A DNA stretch of 64,000 nucleotides from Posidonia oceanica. Its lineage: Eukaryota > Streptophyta > Magnoliopsida > Alismatales > Posidoniaceae. Positions 33,705-44,749 of this stretch are shown in pieces. The notes beneath the pieces were generated by a model. It saw nothing but the letters and a program-made list of their open reading frames with translations. It made no database searches and had not been told where the DNA came from. How positions within the stretch are numbered: the stretch's first letter is position 1; every line of letters begins with the position of its first letter. A program made the translations under genes and the position numbers. The stretch is taken from contig JAZBRS010000020.1 of assembly GCA_037176725.1 (NCBI GenBank), positions 85,072,001 to 85,136,000 of the forward strand, given 5' to 3'.

Positions 33705-34922
33705 TGTTCGACCCCCTCGGGCAACGTCCTTGGCCGTGTCTTCTCAGTCTGACCCCCTCGGGCAACGCCCTTGGCCGTGTCTTTTCAGTTTGACCCCCTT
33801 GGGCAACGCCCCTGGCCGTGTCTTTTCAGTTTGACCCCCTCGGGCAACGCCCTTATCCGTGTCTTCTCAATCTGGCCCCCTCAGGCAACGCCCTTGGCCG
33901 TGTCTTTTCAGTTTGACCCCCTCAGGCAATGCCCTTGGCCGTGTCTTTTCAGTTTGACCCCCTCAGGCAACGCCCCTGGCTGTGTCTTTTTCATTACCTT
34001 GTTCGACCCCCTTGGGCAATGCCCCTGGCCGTGTCTTTTAGTTTGACCCCCTCGGGCAACATCCCTAGCCGTGTCTTTTTAATTTGACCCCCTTAGGCAA
34101 CGCCCCTGGCTGTGTCTTTTCAATTTGACCCCCTCGGGCAACACCCCTGGCCGTGTCTTTTTAGTTTGACCCCTTTAGGCAACGTCCTTAGCTGTGTCAT
34201 TTCAGTTTGACCCCCTCGGGCAACGCCTCTGGCTGTGTCTTTTCAGTTTGGCCCCTTCGGGCAATGCCCTTGGCCGTGTCTTTTCAATTTGACCCCCTCG
34301 GGCAATGCCCTTGGCTGTGTCTTTTCAGTTTGACCCCCTCGGGCAATGCCCCTAGCCGTGTCTTTTCAGTGTGACCCCCTTAGGCAACGTCCTTGGCCGT
34401 GTCATTTTAGTTTGACCCCCTCGGGCAACGCCTCTGGCCATGTCATTTCAGTTTGACCCCCTCAGGCAACGCCCTTGGCCGTGTCTTTTCAGTTTGACTC
34501 CCTCGGGCAATGCCCCTGGCCGTGTCCTTTTCATCACCTTGTTCGACCCCCTTGGGCAATGCCCCTGGCCATGTCTTTTTAGTTTGACTCCCTCGGGAAA
34601 TGCTCCTAGCCGTGTCTTTTCAGTTTCACCCCCTCAGACAATGCCTCTGGCCATGTCTTTTCAAGTTTGACCCCCTCGAGCAATGCCCCTGGCCGTGTTT
34701 CTTTTTTCATTACCTTGTTTGACCCCCTTGGGCAACGCCCTCGGCCGTGTCTTTTCATTATCTTAGCTCGGCCCCTTGGGCAATGCCTGAAGTCGTGCCT
34801 TTTAGCTCGACCCCTTTGGGCAACACCCGAAGTCGTGCCTTTCAACTCGACCCCTTTGGGCAACGTCTGTAGTTGTGCCTTTCGATTCGACCCCCTTGGG
34901 CAATGCCTAAGGCCATGTCTCT
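33705..34922 (+). repeat. 41-bp minisatellite, about 29 copies
   Basis: Head-to-tail copies of a unit containing TTTGACCCCCTCGGGCAACG then CCCCTGGCCGTGTCTTTTCA. Copies vary by point changes; a longer junction variant (TTTTTCATTACCTTGTTCGA) appears near 33690, 33987, 34528 and 34708, and the last copies diverge most. The unit is not a multiple of three, so the open frames across it are artefacts. It lies in the 3' untranslated region of T4, about 200 bases before the polypurine tract. Confidence 0.95.
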
Positions 34923-35109
34923 TCCCCAGATAGCAGCACCCAGCCTCATATCCAGGTTTCTGAGTGTTGGATGTTTTATGCAGCTCGCCCCTGTTCGTTT
35001 CTCATCCCACTTGGTGGCAGCAGGTGTTGGATCTCTTTTCTTAAGCCCCTAGGCAGCGCCACACGGTAATATCGTCTCGCCTTGAAGCTAGCTTCGTTCC
35101 GAAGCCACC

Positions 35110-35126
35110 TTCAAGGAGGGGCAATC
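35110..35126 (+). promoter_or_regulatory. T4 polypurine tract
   Basis: TTCAAGGAGGGGCAATC immediately precedes the LTR start at 35127. A purine run of this form next to TG is the plus-strand priming site, so the LTR is a 3' LTR and the element reads on the plus strand. Confidence 0.8.
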
Positions 35127-35249
35127 TGTAGATATCCTGTTTTGGCACTCCCCCCATTGTTGAAAATCTCATTACACCATAGCATTCCCGGTTCACCTCT
35201 AGAAGACTTCTTTTCAACCCAAATTCTCTCCTTTGAGCAAATTGCAAAT

Positions 35250-36010
35250 CCAGGGTATTGAACGCACATATCTGGGTGTCCAACATTAGACGCTTGGAAT
35301 CCAGCATTCTACATTGAACGCTGGTTACCAAGCGTTCTATGTTGAATGCAATATTAGAACCGTTCTACAACCCAAAACTGCTTTTGCCAGATCAGCCCGA
35401 TTTAGGTCCATCATTATCTCTTAATTTCAGTAATTTGGGTCCCGATAATTTATTGGCCAAATTTGGCAGGTTGACCGCCTGGGTTTCTTAAACACTGGTT
35501 TCACAACATTCAATATAGAATGCTGAGTTCCTGCCGTTCTATAAAGCCCAATGCTGACCACAACTGTCCTTATTTAGTTGAATTCTAAATCCAAATTATT
35601 TCTCTTTTGGAGGCCTGGTGATCAAGTGGATGGCCAATCATGATTCAATCAATATTTACCCACCTTTAATTGCTGATTGTCCCCTTAATTTGATAGCTGC
35701 AGCTCGGGTGGTCATTGAACGCTTGTATACCGGCGTTCAACATAGAATGCTTATTTTCAGGCGTTCAACGACGACAATTTGCTGGACCAACTTTCCTTCT
35801 TTGGACGAAATCTAGAGTTCGAATTCTTGCCTCCTTTAGAGTTCTGTTGACCAATCAATCACATAATCTGGGCATAATCATTGCTAATCAGTCATTAGTG
35901 GGGGAATATTCCTTTATTTTGGCAGCTATACCTCGGGTGGTCGTTGAACGCTTGGATTTCAGCGTTCAACCTTGAACGCTGTGGTTTCAAGCGTTCAACA
36001 CTTTTGAATT
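35250..36010 (+). repeat. GCGTTCAAC...GTTGAACGC palindromic word array in T4 U3
   Basis: Copies near 35259, 35282-35345 (AGCATTCTACATTGAACGCT and AAGCGTTCTATGTTGAATGC), 35508-35560, 35716-35770 and 35941-36001 (AGCGTTCAACCTTGAACGCT). Each is a near-perfect palindrome or half of one. The last ends about 85 bases before the TATA box. Confidence 0.85.
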
Positions 36011-36084
36011 GGACACTTTTTGATACAGCTGCCCAATCATGCCTAATTCGAACCAATCCACCATTGTTGTGTCCCCCTTGCTTC

Positions 36085-36092
36085 TATAAAAG
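36085..36092 (+). promoter_or_regulatory. TATA box of the T4 LTR
   Basis: CTTCTATAAAAGCAAGCGC, the only clear TATAAA in this LTR, lies just downstream of the palindromic-word array. Confidence 0.65.
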
Positions 36093-36694
36093 CAAGCGCA
36101 CTCCATCCTTGAAGGGCGACCAGAAAATTTTGAAGAAATAAGATTCTGAGCCAAGGAATTGGAAGGGAGGAAAATGGAGAGGAATTTCTAGAGTTTAGGA
36201 GAAAGAGAGGTTGTGAAAAACAAGTGAGTGAAAAGAGAGTGCAAGAGAGCTTCAGTCTTCTCCCATCTCCAACCACGCCACGACGACATATTGCATTTCT
36301 ATAATATCAAAAGGGGGTTTTCTTTTAGTAATTTTTTTTTGCACCTTGTGTTTTTCATTTCTATTGCATGTTGTAGCTAAGCATATTCATACTTAGTTGC
36401 AACTGAGGGGATAAAACCCCTCGAGTGAGTATTTCTCTGTGTTTATTTTATGTCACTTTTTTTATTTTCCATGAACTGTTTACTACACCGTATTAACCTG
36501 CATTTTTAATACTATTTTGTAAGGAAAAGAAAAGAAGAAGAAGCTCACTTTGCACGAGCACCCTTGAGCAACGCTGGCATTGTCTCAAGGTAGCTGAACC
36601 CACATCAACACATCTCCCCAAGGCGTCTCGAGGGCCGGCGAAAGTGAACCGAGAGTGGCGATCACACCGGTTTCAACACACGTGCATATCCACA

Positions 36695-36701
36695 GTCGCC
36701 A
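36695..36701 (-). promoter_or_regulatory. T3 primer-binding-site remnant cut by T4
   Basis: The minus strand reads TGGCGAC and then runs into the end of the T4 LTR. The spacing to the T3 LTR end (five bases, CTAGG) equals that in T2 (CTACG). Only the first seven bases of the site remain on this side. Confidence 0.65.
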
Positions 36702-37753
36702 CCTAGTCTATTTAACGGAAAGATGAGGAAAACCGAATGCAAAACATGATATGCATGCTATGTTGAAAATGAGATGATCCGTGTCAATGGATGAGACACA
36801 TTGGTCATTGTGGCCCAAAGAAATGGTAAGGACTCTTGTTACGCATGGGGAAGGTGTTAGGCACCCCCACGCGCCCAACGAGTCAGTCTTTCTAGGCTAA
36901 TTCGCTCACATGTGTGGCTATGTCGGCAATTGAATGCCAAAATGTATGCCTCAAGGGCAATATGAGATGCCTTGCAAATATGAATGCATGCTATGTCTAG
37001 ATGCCATGATGTATGTAGAAATCATAAAGAAAGAACAGATCTGAATGCGCTAAACTAGAATCAAGCGATAAATCATGCAATCTAAATGCTCAGTCGCGTT
37101 GCCAGTGTTCTGAACTAGGGCACTCGCGCATAGGAATCGTGCTGGTACTATCCGCTAGGGATGTACGCTAGATTATTGCACCTCGGTTCATAAGAACTCC
37201 AGATAGTAAGCATCATAGCCCTAATGGATGCAAGTGAAACCTCAAAACCATCGTAAAGCAGGATGCTAACAGAAACATGCGAAGAAACAAGATCGAGACG
37301 AAGAAAACGAAATCAGGCTAGAAAACCATGCAAGATGGATGCTTTGCCTCACTGTCTGCACTGATCTGGGCGAACCGCACTAGCTACCCGCGGTTGCTAG
37401 TCATGGCGGGAACTTGCGGCTCAGGCCTCACAGTCCAAACAGTCGGCGTCATTGCACAGATGATGAAGCAAAACATTGAAAACACGCAAATGGTGATTGA
37501 GGAAGCATGCCATGATGCAGATGAATGTTCCTAATGATTTAAACAAGATCTAGGATGAAAGCGTGCTTCTCCCCACCTCCCATGCTCGTCGTTGGGTTCG
37601 GCTGACTCTCATAGCCATAGAAATCAGTCGTGAGCTCCAAGGACCAGCTCTGGCATCGATGGAGGGTGGAGGAAGTAGGAGGAGATAAGAACATGCAATG
37701 CCGATGCTAGAAAAACAGAAAACGTGGGGCTCAGTTGCCTCCTCGTTCCTCAC

Positions 37754-37758
37754 GTCGA
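37754..37758. repeat. Target-site duplication of C1, left
   Basis: GTCGA, identical to 45970-45974 on the other side of the element. Confidence 0.95.
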
Positions 37759-38106
37759 TGTTGGCAAAATGACCTAATCTCGGTTTTGATGATAACAAAA
37801 CATATTTGTGAGCTAACCTTCTTAATAGGTCATGAAAGAAGTTCTCATGGACTTTGGAAAAAGAAGATTGTAATATTGGGAAAGAAGAAATCAATATAGA
37901 AGATCAAGGCAATTCAATTGAAGATCAAGTCAAAGCAATTGAAAATTGATGACCAAGTTTATATGTAATTAAAAGAGTCATGTAAAAGAGTATGTTGTAT
38001 TCTAGGAACTTGTAGTAATCTCCCAAACACCCCCATGGTGCCTTAGGAAAATAGCCATAGCCCAAAACAAATCAATTCATTGAGTACATTCATTATTGGG
38101 CTAAAA

Positions 38107-38335
38107 CATGGGAGTTTGGCATAACGAATATTTTCGATATACCGAATCAAGGAAAATAAGTTTTCACAGAAATGAACTGGATCGACATACCGAAAGGCTT
38201 TGGTATACTGAAATCTGGGCTATCTGTTCACAACCTAGAATATGTTCGGCACACCGAAACATTTCGGTATACCAAATTATCCGATTGTTGTGATTTTCAG
38301 TCGACCGATTAATTTAGGTATACCAAACCAGTAGT
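38107..38335 (+). repeat. CGGTATACCG-type word array in C1 U3
   Basis: Repeated TTCGGCAT, CGATATACCGAA, GGCTTTGGTATACTGAAA, TTCGGCACACCGAA, TTTCGGTATACC and AGTCGACCG words, each a near palindrome centred on TA or CG. Repeated in the 3' LTR at 45097-45325. Confidence 0.85.
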
Positions 38336-38397
38336 CGTTGGTGAATGTTAGAGAGGAAATTATAAGTGTTTAACATGTGTCTAAATTAACCCATGCC

Positions 38398-38406
38398 TAT
38401 ATATAG
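38398..38406 (+). promoter_or_regulatory. TATA box of the C1 5' LTR
   Basis: ATGCCTATATATAGGACACC, about 65 bases downstream of the word array; duplicated at 45389-45397 in the 3' LTR. Confidence 0.7.
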
Positions 38407-38975
38407 GACACCACTATACTCATATCTTACAGGAGAGATAAAACAAGTATATTGCACATCATATACACTTAGTTGAGCTCGATTCCCATTATTTCCTTTA
38501 AGCATTCCACTCACATCCTTCTAGAGATATTTCCCAAGCTAGAGAGCTTTATTTCCACCTATCTAAAGTGATTTGGGAGATATAGAAAAGAGTTGAAAGA
38601 GTTGTAATCTTTGCTTTCTTGAGTGTGTTCTTCTCCGAGAGTGAGAAGGGGAACCACAGTTTTTGCGGGGCTTGGTGAGGATTCGTCAAGGGTGTACAAT
38701 AGGATCTTGGCCCGGAACAAAATCAAGTTTATGGTAACTCTCGAGGGATTTTCTCGAGGAGTGGACTAAGCCGTGGAGGCTGAACCACTATAAATCCTCT
38801 GAGTAATTTCATTCTCTCATCCCCTTCTTTGTATGTTTCTAGTTAATATCCAAATCCTTCTTTATATTTCATTTACTTGCTAAATTGCCTAAGATTGTTA
38901 AAGTGAACTTAAATTCCACATATTTTATTAAAATCACTATTCACCCCTTCTAGTGAAGCCTTAAAATCCTAACAA

Positions 38976-38989
38976 TTGGTATTAGAGTC
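38976..38989 (+). promoter_or_regulatory. C1 primer-binding site
   Basis: One base after the LTR end the sequence reads TTGGTATTAGAGTC, one transition away from TGGTATCAGAG, the standard Copia primer-binding site complementary to initiator tRNA-Met. Confidence 0.9.
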
Positions 38990-40135
38990 TTGTTCATCTA
39001 GGATAAAGATTTAACCATCTTCTAGATATGGCTTCTTGCATTGTAGAGGGACAAAGTATTTATAGACCTCCTTTCTTTGATGGTAATAATTATAATTATT
39101 GAAAATGTAGAATGCAAATATATCTTAAATCCATTGATCTTGATTTATGGAATATTGTTGTTAATGGATATACCCCTAGTAAGAAAAGTTATAAGGAATC
39201 AAATGAAACTGAAATGAATTTAGCTACATTGGATGCTAAGGGATTGAATACATTATTTTGTGCTATTAGTCAACATCAATTCAATCATATTTCTAATTGT
39301 AGTACTTCTCATGATGCATGGCATATTTTAGAAGTTATTCATGAGGGAACAAACCAAGTAAAAGAAACAAAAATCAATATGCTTGTTCATAAGTATGAAT
39401 TGTTTAAAATGCAACCCCATGAATCCATTGGAAACATGTTTACTAGATTTTCTGAGATTACTAATAATTTGCAATCTCTTGGAAAAAGTTATTCTTCAAG
39501 TGATTTAGTTAGGAAAGTATTTAGATCACTTACTCCAGATTGGGAGAAGAAGGTCGCCGCTATTGAAGAAGCAAAGGATCTATCAAAATATTATCTTGAA
39601 GATCTCATAGGAAATCTTACTTCCTATGAAGTACAAATGATTGAGAAGCAAATAGAAAAGGTTCCAGAAAAGAAGAGTATTGCACTTAATGCCTCAATCG
39701 AGTTGGATGATTCAGGTGAGGAAGATTTTACTTTTGTTACTCACAAGTTCAAGTCATTCTTAAAGAAAGAAAGAATTCAAAAGAAGGACAAGAGAAAAAC
39801 CAAGAAGAAGAAGGCTCTTCAAGCTACATGGGACGGTAGCGATTCCTCCGATGAAGATGGTGAGGTTGCTCACTCATGTTTTATGGCAAATACAAGTGAG
39901 GTATCATCTTTAGACAATATTGAAGATTTTTCAATAGATGAATTACTTGATGCTTTCAATGATCATTACTTGAAGTATAAATCCTTGAATGTTAAATACA
40001 AAAATATAAACAAAAACTTTGTTGATATATCTCATGAAAATAAAATGATTTCAAATGAAAATGATGAATTGAGAAATAAAAATAAAGCATTTGAAATAGA
40101 AAATGATAACTTGAAAAATGAATTGAATATCATGA

Positions 40136-40140
40136 AAGGT
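40136..40140. repeat. Target-site duplication of the solo LTR, left
   Basis: AAGGT, identical to 42975-42979; removing one copy and the LTR restores the C1 gag frame. Confidence 0.95.
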
Positions 40141-41287
40141 TGTAACGACTCAAGCCGCTACCAACAAAAAACCAATAGCCCAAATAAATTTAAACATAAA
40201 TCCACTGTTACATTTACAAATATTCATAGGCTAATACAACAATATCTGTCAAGAACCTGCAGTGGACGGCTACGTGACTCCGACTATGTGCACTATGAAC
40301 CAAAAACAACTAACCATATGCACTTGCAACTAAAACCACAAGGGAAGCACGTGAGTAACTAGAAATTGTCATTCAACACACACCTCACGAAAAGCCATGC
40401 CAAAACCGGAATAAAACCTCAATATGGAAATAAATCGGTCAAACCACCAAGTCCAAACCAATATCATCATTTCATTATATAAAATCATCTTTCCCAAAGC
40501 CCATAAGCCAAAATAGGGAAAACACTACATATATCAAATCTCGTCTCAAAACTCGGCCCACCGGCCTAAAACTCAGCAACACCACTATATAGCAAAAGCG
40601 AGAAAGGCTCTAGGCCGAATACGACCATAAATATCAATCATGCAAGCCCCATGGGCATAAGAACCACAATGAATCGTGTCGCCTGGCGCCAAGCAACCAA
40701 CTCTGGCCAACAAGCAGCCGTCGAAGCGCACTACATTGCCACGGACACCGGCCTTGTGGAGGAGCGTGCTCGTCTCGACGTCCTCCTATCAGAAGGAGCC
40801 TCAAAAGCAATCCCCACCTAGGAAAGCTACTCACCCCACGTGGGCGAGCTGTCCTCACTCAGGACAGAACCACAAGGCACGCCACATTGACGTCCGCAAA
40901 CACTGTGTTTCGAATCACTTACGTGATCTCGGTGCTCGTAGCGACTAGGGTATCACGTCTAGCTATGCAGGAGTATCATACCTCCTGTGTCCGTTGCCAA
41001 TATACCTCTAGGTACAGATGACACCCCGACCCCCGAACCTTAGCCCAGGTGAAGTGTGCGACACATCAGGAATGCCATCGCATCCCCGGGTCCATGCCAC
41101 ACAACTCCCAAGTTTTGGCCCACAACAAAAACTCAGCAAAATCCTTTGAAAAACACATCCGTCTTTTCTCAAAAACCCTATTTGAAAACATTTATCATGC
41201 CACAAGAAAACCATAGGCTGAAGCATAATTAAACCATAATTAATCAATAATTGAAACCCACCAAAAATAGGCCTGGAATAGTCCCAG

Positions 41288-41600
41288 GCACTGGTTCGGC
41301 AGACCGAAATGGTTTGGTCGACCGGACTAGGGACTCAGTCCACTTCCAAGTTTTGCTTTGGCAGACTGAATGAGTTCGGTCGACCGAACAGCTCCCTACC
41401 GTGGTATGCCGAAATGGGTCGGTCGACCGAACAGCTCCCTGCCGTGGTATGCCTAAATGGGTTGGTCTACCGAACCTGGGACTTGTACATAGAGGGCTCG
41501 ATCGGCATATCGAAGGGTTTCAGTCGATCAGACTAGAGTTCTGGAGCGTATCCAAGAGTAGGTTCGGCACACCGAAGAATTTCAGCATACCAAAATAGGG
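41288..41600 (-). repeat. TCGGTCGACCGA word array in the solo LTR
   Basis: Copies include GTTCGGCAGACCGAA (41294), TTTGGTCGACCGGAC (41310), TTCGGTCGACCGAACAGCTC (41370 and again 41420), GGGTTGGTCTACCGAAC and GGTTCGGCACACCGAAG (41560). The surrounding AACAGCTCCCT(A/G)CCGTGGTATGCC is duplicated at 50-bp spacing. Confidence 0.85.
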
Positions 41601-42239
41601 GTTAGCAGAAAAACATAGAGTTTGATTTGAAACCCATTCCACCTACACAAATCACCAGAAATAGCATGCAATATACCAAATTGAACGTATGGAGATGAGG
41701 AATCCATCCATACCAAAACCATGGCATTCTGAGGCATATAACTCACAGAAAACACCATAAAACCTCATATCATGTATTTATCAATCGAAACCAAATATCT
41801 TCGATTAAAACTCACATAATCAACCAAAAATCACCAAACCACTTCCATTGCATTCAAATCATCACAAGGAATGCATTTATATCATTTCCAAGCTATTTAA
41901 GAAGAAAAGTGTGAGGTGTGCACCTTATGGCTAGGGCACACACACAGCCAACTCCGGCGACACCCACGGTTGCCAGCGACCACGAAGCTTCCCCGGAGTC
42001 CACTTGACCACAGGAAGAAGACTAGAGACCTCACGAGCTCGTGGCTACTGCACCCAACCTCACCGCCACACGACGAGCCAAGTTAGGTCAAGTGGAGGAA
42101 GAACGAACCCAAAGACTCAACTGAAACTCGGCTCACCTTCACTGGCATTCAAGCACAGAGGGGGAGCTCGTCGACCACCACCTCGAACCAACCACGCTCA
42201 CCAGACTGAGACGACCTTCGGGTGCAACTCCATGCCACG

Positions 42240-42560
42240 CCACCATCGACAGGGGAGAAGGAGGAAGAGATGGGGAAAAATGGGAGGTGGAGAAAGGAGG
42301 GAGGAGATGGAGTGAGGAGGAAGGAGGGGGAGGGAGATGGATGAGATCAGGGGGAGGAAAAGAGGAGCGTATGCCACCACCCAGAGAGGACAGGGTACGG
42401 GTGAGAGAGAGAAAGGGAGAGACAAGGGAGATGGGGAGAGGAGGAGGAGTGGAGGAGATGAGTGGGAGGGAGAGAGTGAGAGACAAGAGGTAGGAGTGGA
42501 AGGAGAGAGAGAGAGATGAGTGGAAGGGGAGAGAAAGAGAGAGATGAAAGAGGAGGAGTG
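42240..42560. repeat. GA-rich low-complexity tract in the solo LTR
   Basis: Purine-rich plus strand (GGAGGAGG, GAGAGAGAG, AAAGAGAGAGATG). In the LARD LTRs the matching place (56140-56260, 61330-61440) is C/T-rich on the plus strand, so it is not conserved in detail. Confidence 0.7.
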
Positions 42561-42974
42561 CGTGTTTGTGGGAGGTAGAGCACAGCAGCCATGCAGATAT
42601 ATAATCCTCAGCCACAGCAACTGCAGAAGCACGGGTGCGAGCCTTTAACGGGAGAAGTGGATCTCGCGCCCTCACCAATCGGCACAGACACCGCGAATCC
42701 AGCTACAGCAACGCACCAAAACCAACAGTGTTAGGCGGTCCCATGCATAGTGGTATGCTAGGTAAATTGCACAACACACCCCCAAGAATTAGGAAAACAA
42801 GAGATGCAGATGATAGGGACCAAATAGCAACAAAGATAAGCCAAGGACCAAACCACAACTGGTCCCACCAACAAACCATAGAGACAAGCCATGCAAGCCA
42901 GTAGCACCTGTCCACATTTAAAGAATTCATTTAATCTGTACGATTACAAGGGAAATGAATTCTCGGGTATTACA

Positions 42975-42979
42975 AAGGT
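42975..42979. repeat. Target-site duplication of the solo LTR, right
   Basis: AAGGT, identical to 40136-40140. Confidence 0.95.
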
Positions 42980-43276
42980 AGAATTGATATTTTGGAAAGT
43001 GACATTGCATCTTTGAAAAACAAAAGTGAAAATTTACTAAATGATGTTTGAAAGAAAACTCTTGATGTCAAGAAGCATAGAAGTAAAAGTGTACATAATA
43101 ATGCTATTCCATATGAAAATGGTTTTATTAGACCGAAAAGTAATGAAATTTATGAATTTGTCAATAAGATGGAAGAAAGAGATAAATGCATTCCCAAAAT
43201 GAGAAATAACAAGGCTAACCCATTTGGACCCAAAATTAAGTGGGTACCAAAATTTTTACTTGTTCCAAGTACTTGA

Positions 43277-44735
43277 TTTCTCCAAGAAGGAGAAGGAACA
43301 TGGGACTATTAATCATTGACAAATATTGGAAATTCCATTAGAAAGGATGTTTTTAATTTTATTGATTAATGAAATTATTTGAATGGAATTTATTGTGATT
43401 TTACATTGCCAACAATTGGTATTATTTTATCTCATTTTTAAAAGATTTTTGATTGATTCGGTCTACCATTTTTGGACCGGTCGACCAAAATCTCCTGATT
43501 CAATTTGCCTTTTTTATCCGGTTTGCTGAATTGACTAGTAGTCTAAATTTTTTATTTCTTGATCAAATTTTTGTTAATTATGACTTGTGATCATACTGAT
43601 TATTGGTATCTTACTCTTGAATCTTTGTAAGTATTTTGCTATGATTTTCATTGAACTAATTATTTTTATACATACTTGATGAAAGGGAAGCTATGAATAA
43701 TACTTTGAAATCAATCTTTATTGATCTTTATAATACACTTGCTTAGATTATTATCTATTTTTGAATAAATTTTTTTTATTCATGCTCATCGATAAGGGGA
43801 GAACATTGAATAACTCAACAATTGGTGTATCAACATTGAATATCTTCTAATAAATGGTATCAACATTGAATATCTTTCAAAATTTTAGAATTTCTTAAAA
43901 ATGATTTTATTGCATATTGAAAATCTGAACTTTCTCTTTACCCATGATTAGTGTAAAGGGGAGCTTACCATGATTGACTATCTTATTTTGATGCTTATTG
44001 AATATTATTTACTCATCATAATGCTTATAATTGAATATCTTTTGATTTTGAAGCCTATTGATCTAACATATTGGTATAGATCTAACATTTGGTATCAATT
44101 GATTTTACCATATCAAATTGAAATTCATGCATATCATTTACCATATGAAGTTGAAATTGATTGAATATCTCATAAAAGTTGATTGTTGATTAAATAAAAA
44201 TGTTTTTATTTTTATTGATTATTATTGAATAAAAGTTGATTTGGATACTTATTGCTTATCAGTTACCTTTTGAAGATGATTTTGATGATTTCTTATTAAA
44301 AATCTTATAAAAGTTGATTCTTTTTAACAGTTGGTATCTTATAATATTGGTTTTGATACTTAATTGAATATCCATATGAAGATTGATGATTCTTATTGAA
44401 TATCCTTATATTGATAACAAGGGGGAGAAGCTTTCTATTGATTATTTTGATAATGCTCTTGCTTATATTGCTTATATTTCTTTGGATTTATGCCTTCTAT
44501 TCTCTTTGCTTATGACAAAAAGGGGGAGAAGTTTAAGAATAAGGATAGGTTTTTCCAAAGCTATGTTTTGAGCTTATCATGTTAATATATGATAAAGGGA
44601 GATAAGTAAACTTAGATTTATATTGAACTCCTTTAGTTAGAGGGAGCATTGTGGTATTATTGACATATCTTTTATGCATATTCCAAGGGGGAGCCATTTC
44701 AATAGCTTTAAATATTTGTGGTTTTTATCATCATC
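43277..44735 (+). other. C1 3' non-coding region
   Basis: AT-rich with no pol domain. It contains repeated GGTATCA/TTGAATATC words and, at 43460-43495, a CGGTCTACC...GGACCGGTCGACC stretch matching the repeats at 62095-62430. Confidence 0.75.
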
Positions 44736-44749
44736 AAAAAGGGAGAGAT
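44736..44749 (+). promoter_or_regulatory. C1 polypurine tract
   Basis: AAAAAGGGAGAGAT directly precedes the 3' LTR; similar GGGGGAG runs at 44406, 44522 and 44687 are typical of the 3' untranslated region of such Copia elements. Confidence 0.85.

Larger units (their letters stand above)
35127..36694 (+). mobile_element. T4 3' LTR (1,568 bp) of a plus-strand Tat element
   Basis: Starts TGTAGATATCC, ends GCATATCCACA, preceded by a polypurine tract. The start, the length and the TGGCGATCAC block near the end (36656-36665) match the T1 LTR, so it is a related family. Between about 35250 and 36010 it carries many GCGTTCAAC/GTTGAACGC words, followed by the TATA box and a CT/GA-rich stretch. The T4 gag-pol is not in the window; it should lie beyond the nested T2/T1/T0 block to the left. 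The five bases after the LTR (36695-36699, GTCGC) are the expected target duplication. Confidence 0.8.
37759..38974 (+). mobile_element. C1 5' LTR
   Basis: TGTTGGCAAAATGACC to AAAATCCTAACA. It contains a word array with ACCGAA/TTCGGT pairs (38107-38330), a TATA box at 38398-38406 and, downstream, the R/U5 part with TTTGTATG. Confidence 0.95.
40141..42974 (-). mobile_element. Solo LTR of the LARD family, inserted in C1 gag
   Basis: Bounded by TGTAACGACTC at 40141 and GGGTATTACA at 42974 (terminal inverted repeat TGTAA/TTACA), with AAGGT duplicated exactly at 40136-40140 and 42975-42979. Its length (2,834 bp) and blocks such as GAGTATCATACCTCC (40970) and CATCGCATCCCCGGGTCC (41077) match the 3-kb LTRs at 53639-56627 and 58832-61826, and by that comparison it reads on the minus strand. 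One LTR with a clean duplication is the product of recombination between two LTRs. Frames in the GA-rich part (42240-42560) are low-complexity. Confidence 0.9.
39028..43276 (+). pseudogene. C1 gag (UBN2-type), split by a solo LTR
   Basis: Capsid-like protein of a Copia element. The frame starts at ATG 39028 and is broken by TGA at 39100-39102, at a position where the family has Trp. It then runs open from 39112 to the insertion at 40140. Blocks are MQIYLKSIDLDLW, HDAWHILEVIHEGTNQVKE and VRKVFRSLTPDWEKKVAAIEE, followed by a Lys-rich and acidic stretch (WDGSDSSDEDGE) and an Asn/Lys-rich coiled coil. After the inserted LTR the same frame resumes at 42980 (RIDILESDIASLK), meets a TGA at 43049-43051 and ends at PST, TGA 43274-43276. 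No CCHC knuckle is visible. Confidence 0.85.

Noticed and set aside
33705..34922. Regular 41-bp repeats resembling a CRISPR array, and long frames through them
   Set aside because: Units are contiguous with no spacers, the context is a plant retrotransposon, and 41 is not a multiple of three, so the frames switch phase between copies.
42139..42678. A 179-residue Ser/Pro/Leu-rich frame in the solo LTR
   Set aside because: It is the translation of a GA/CT low-complexity tract inside an LTR.
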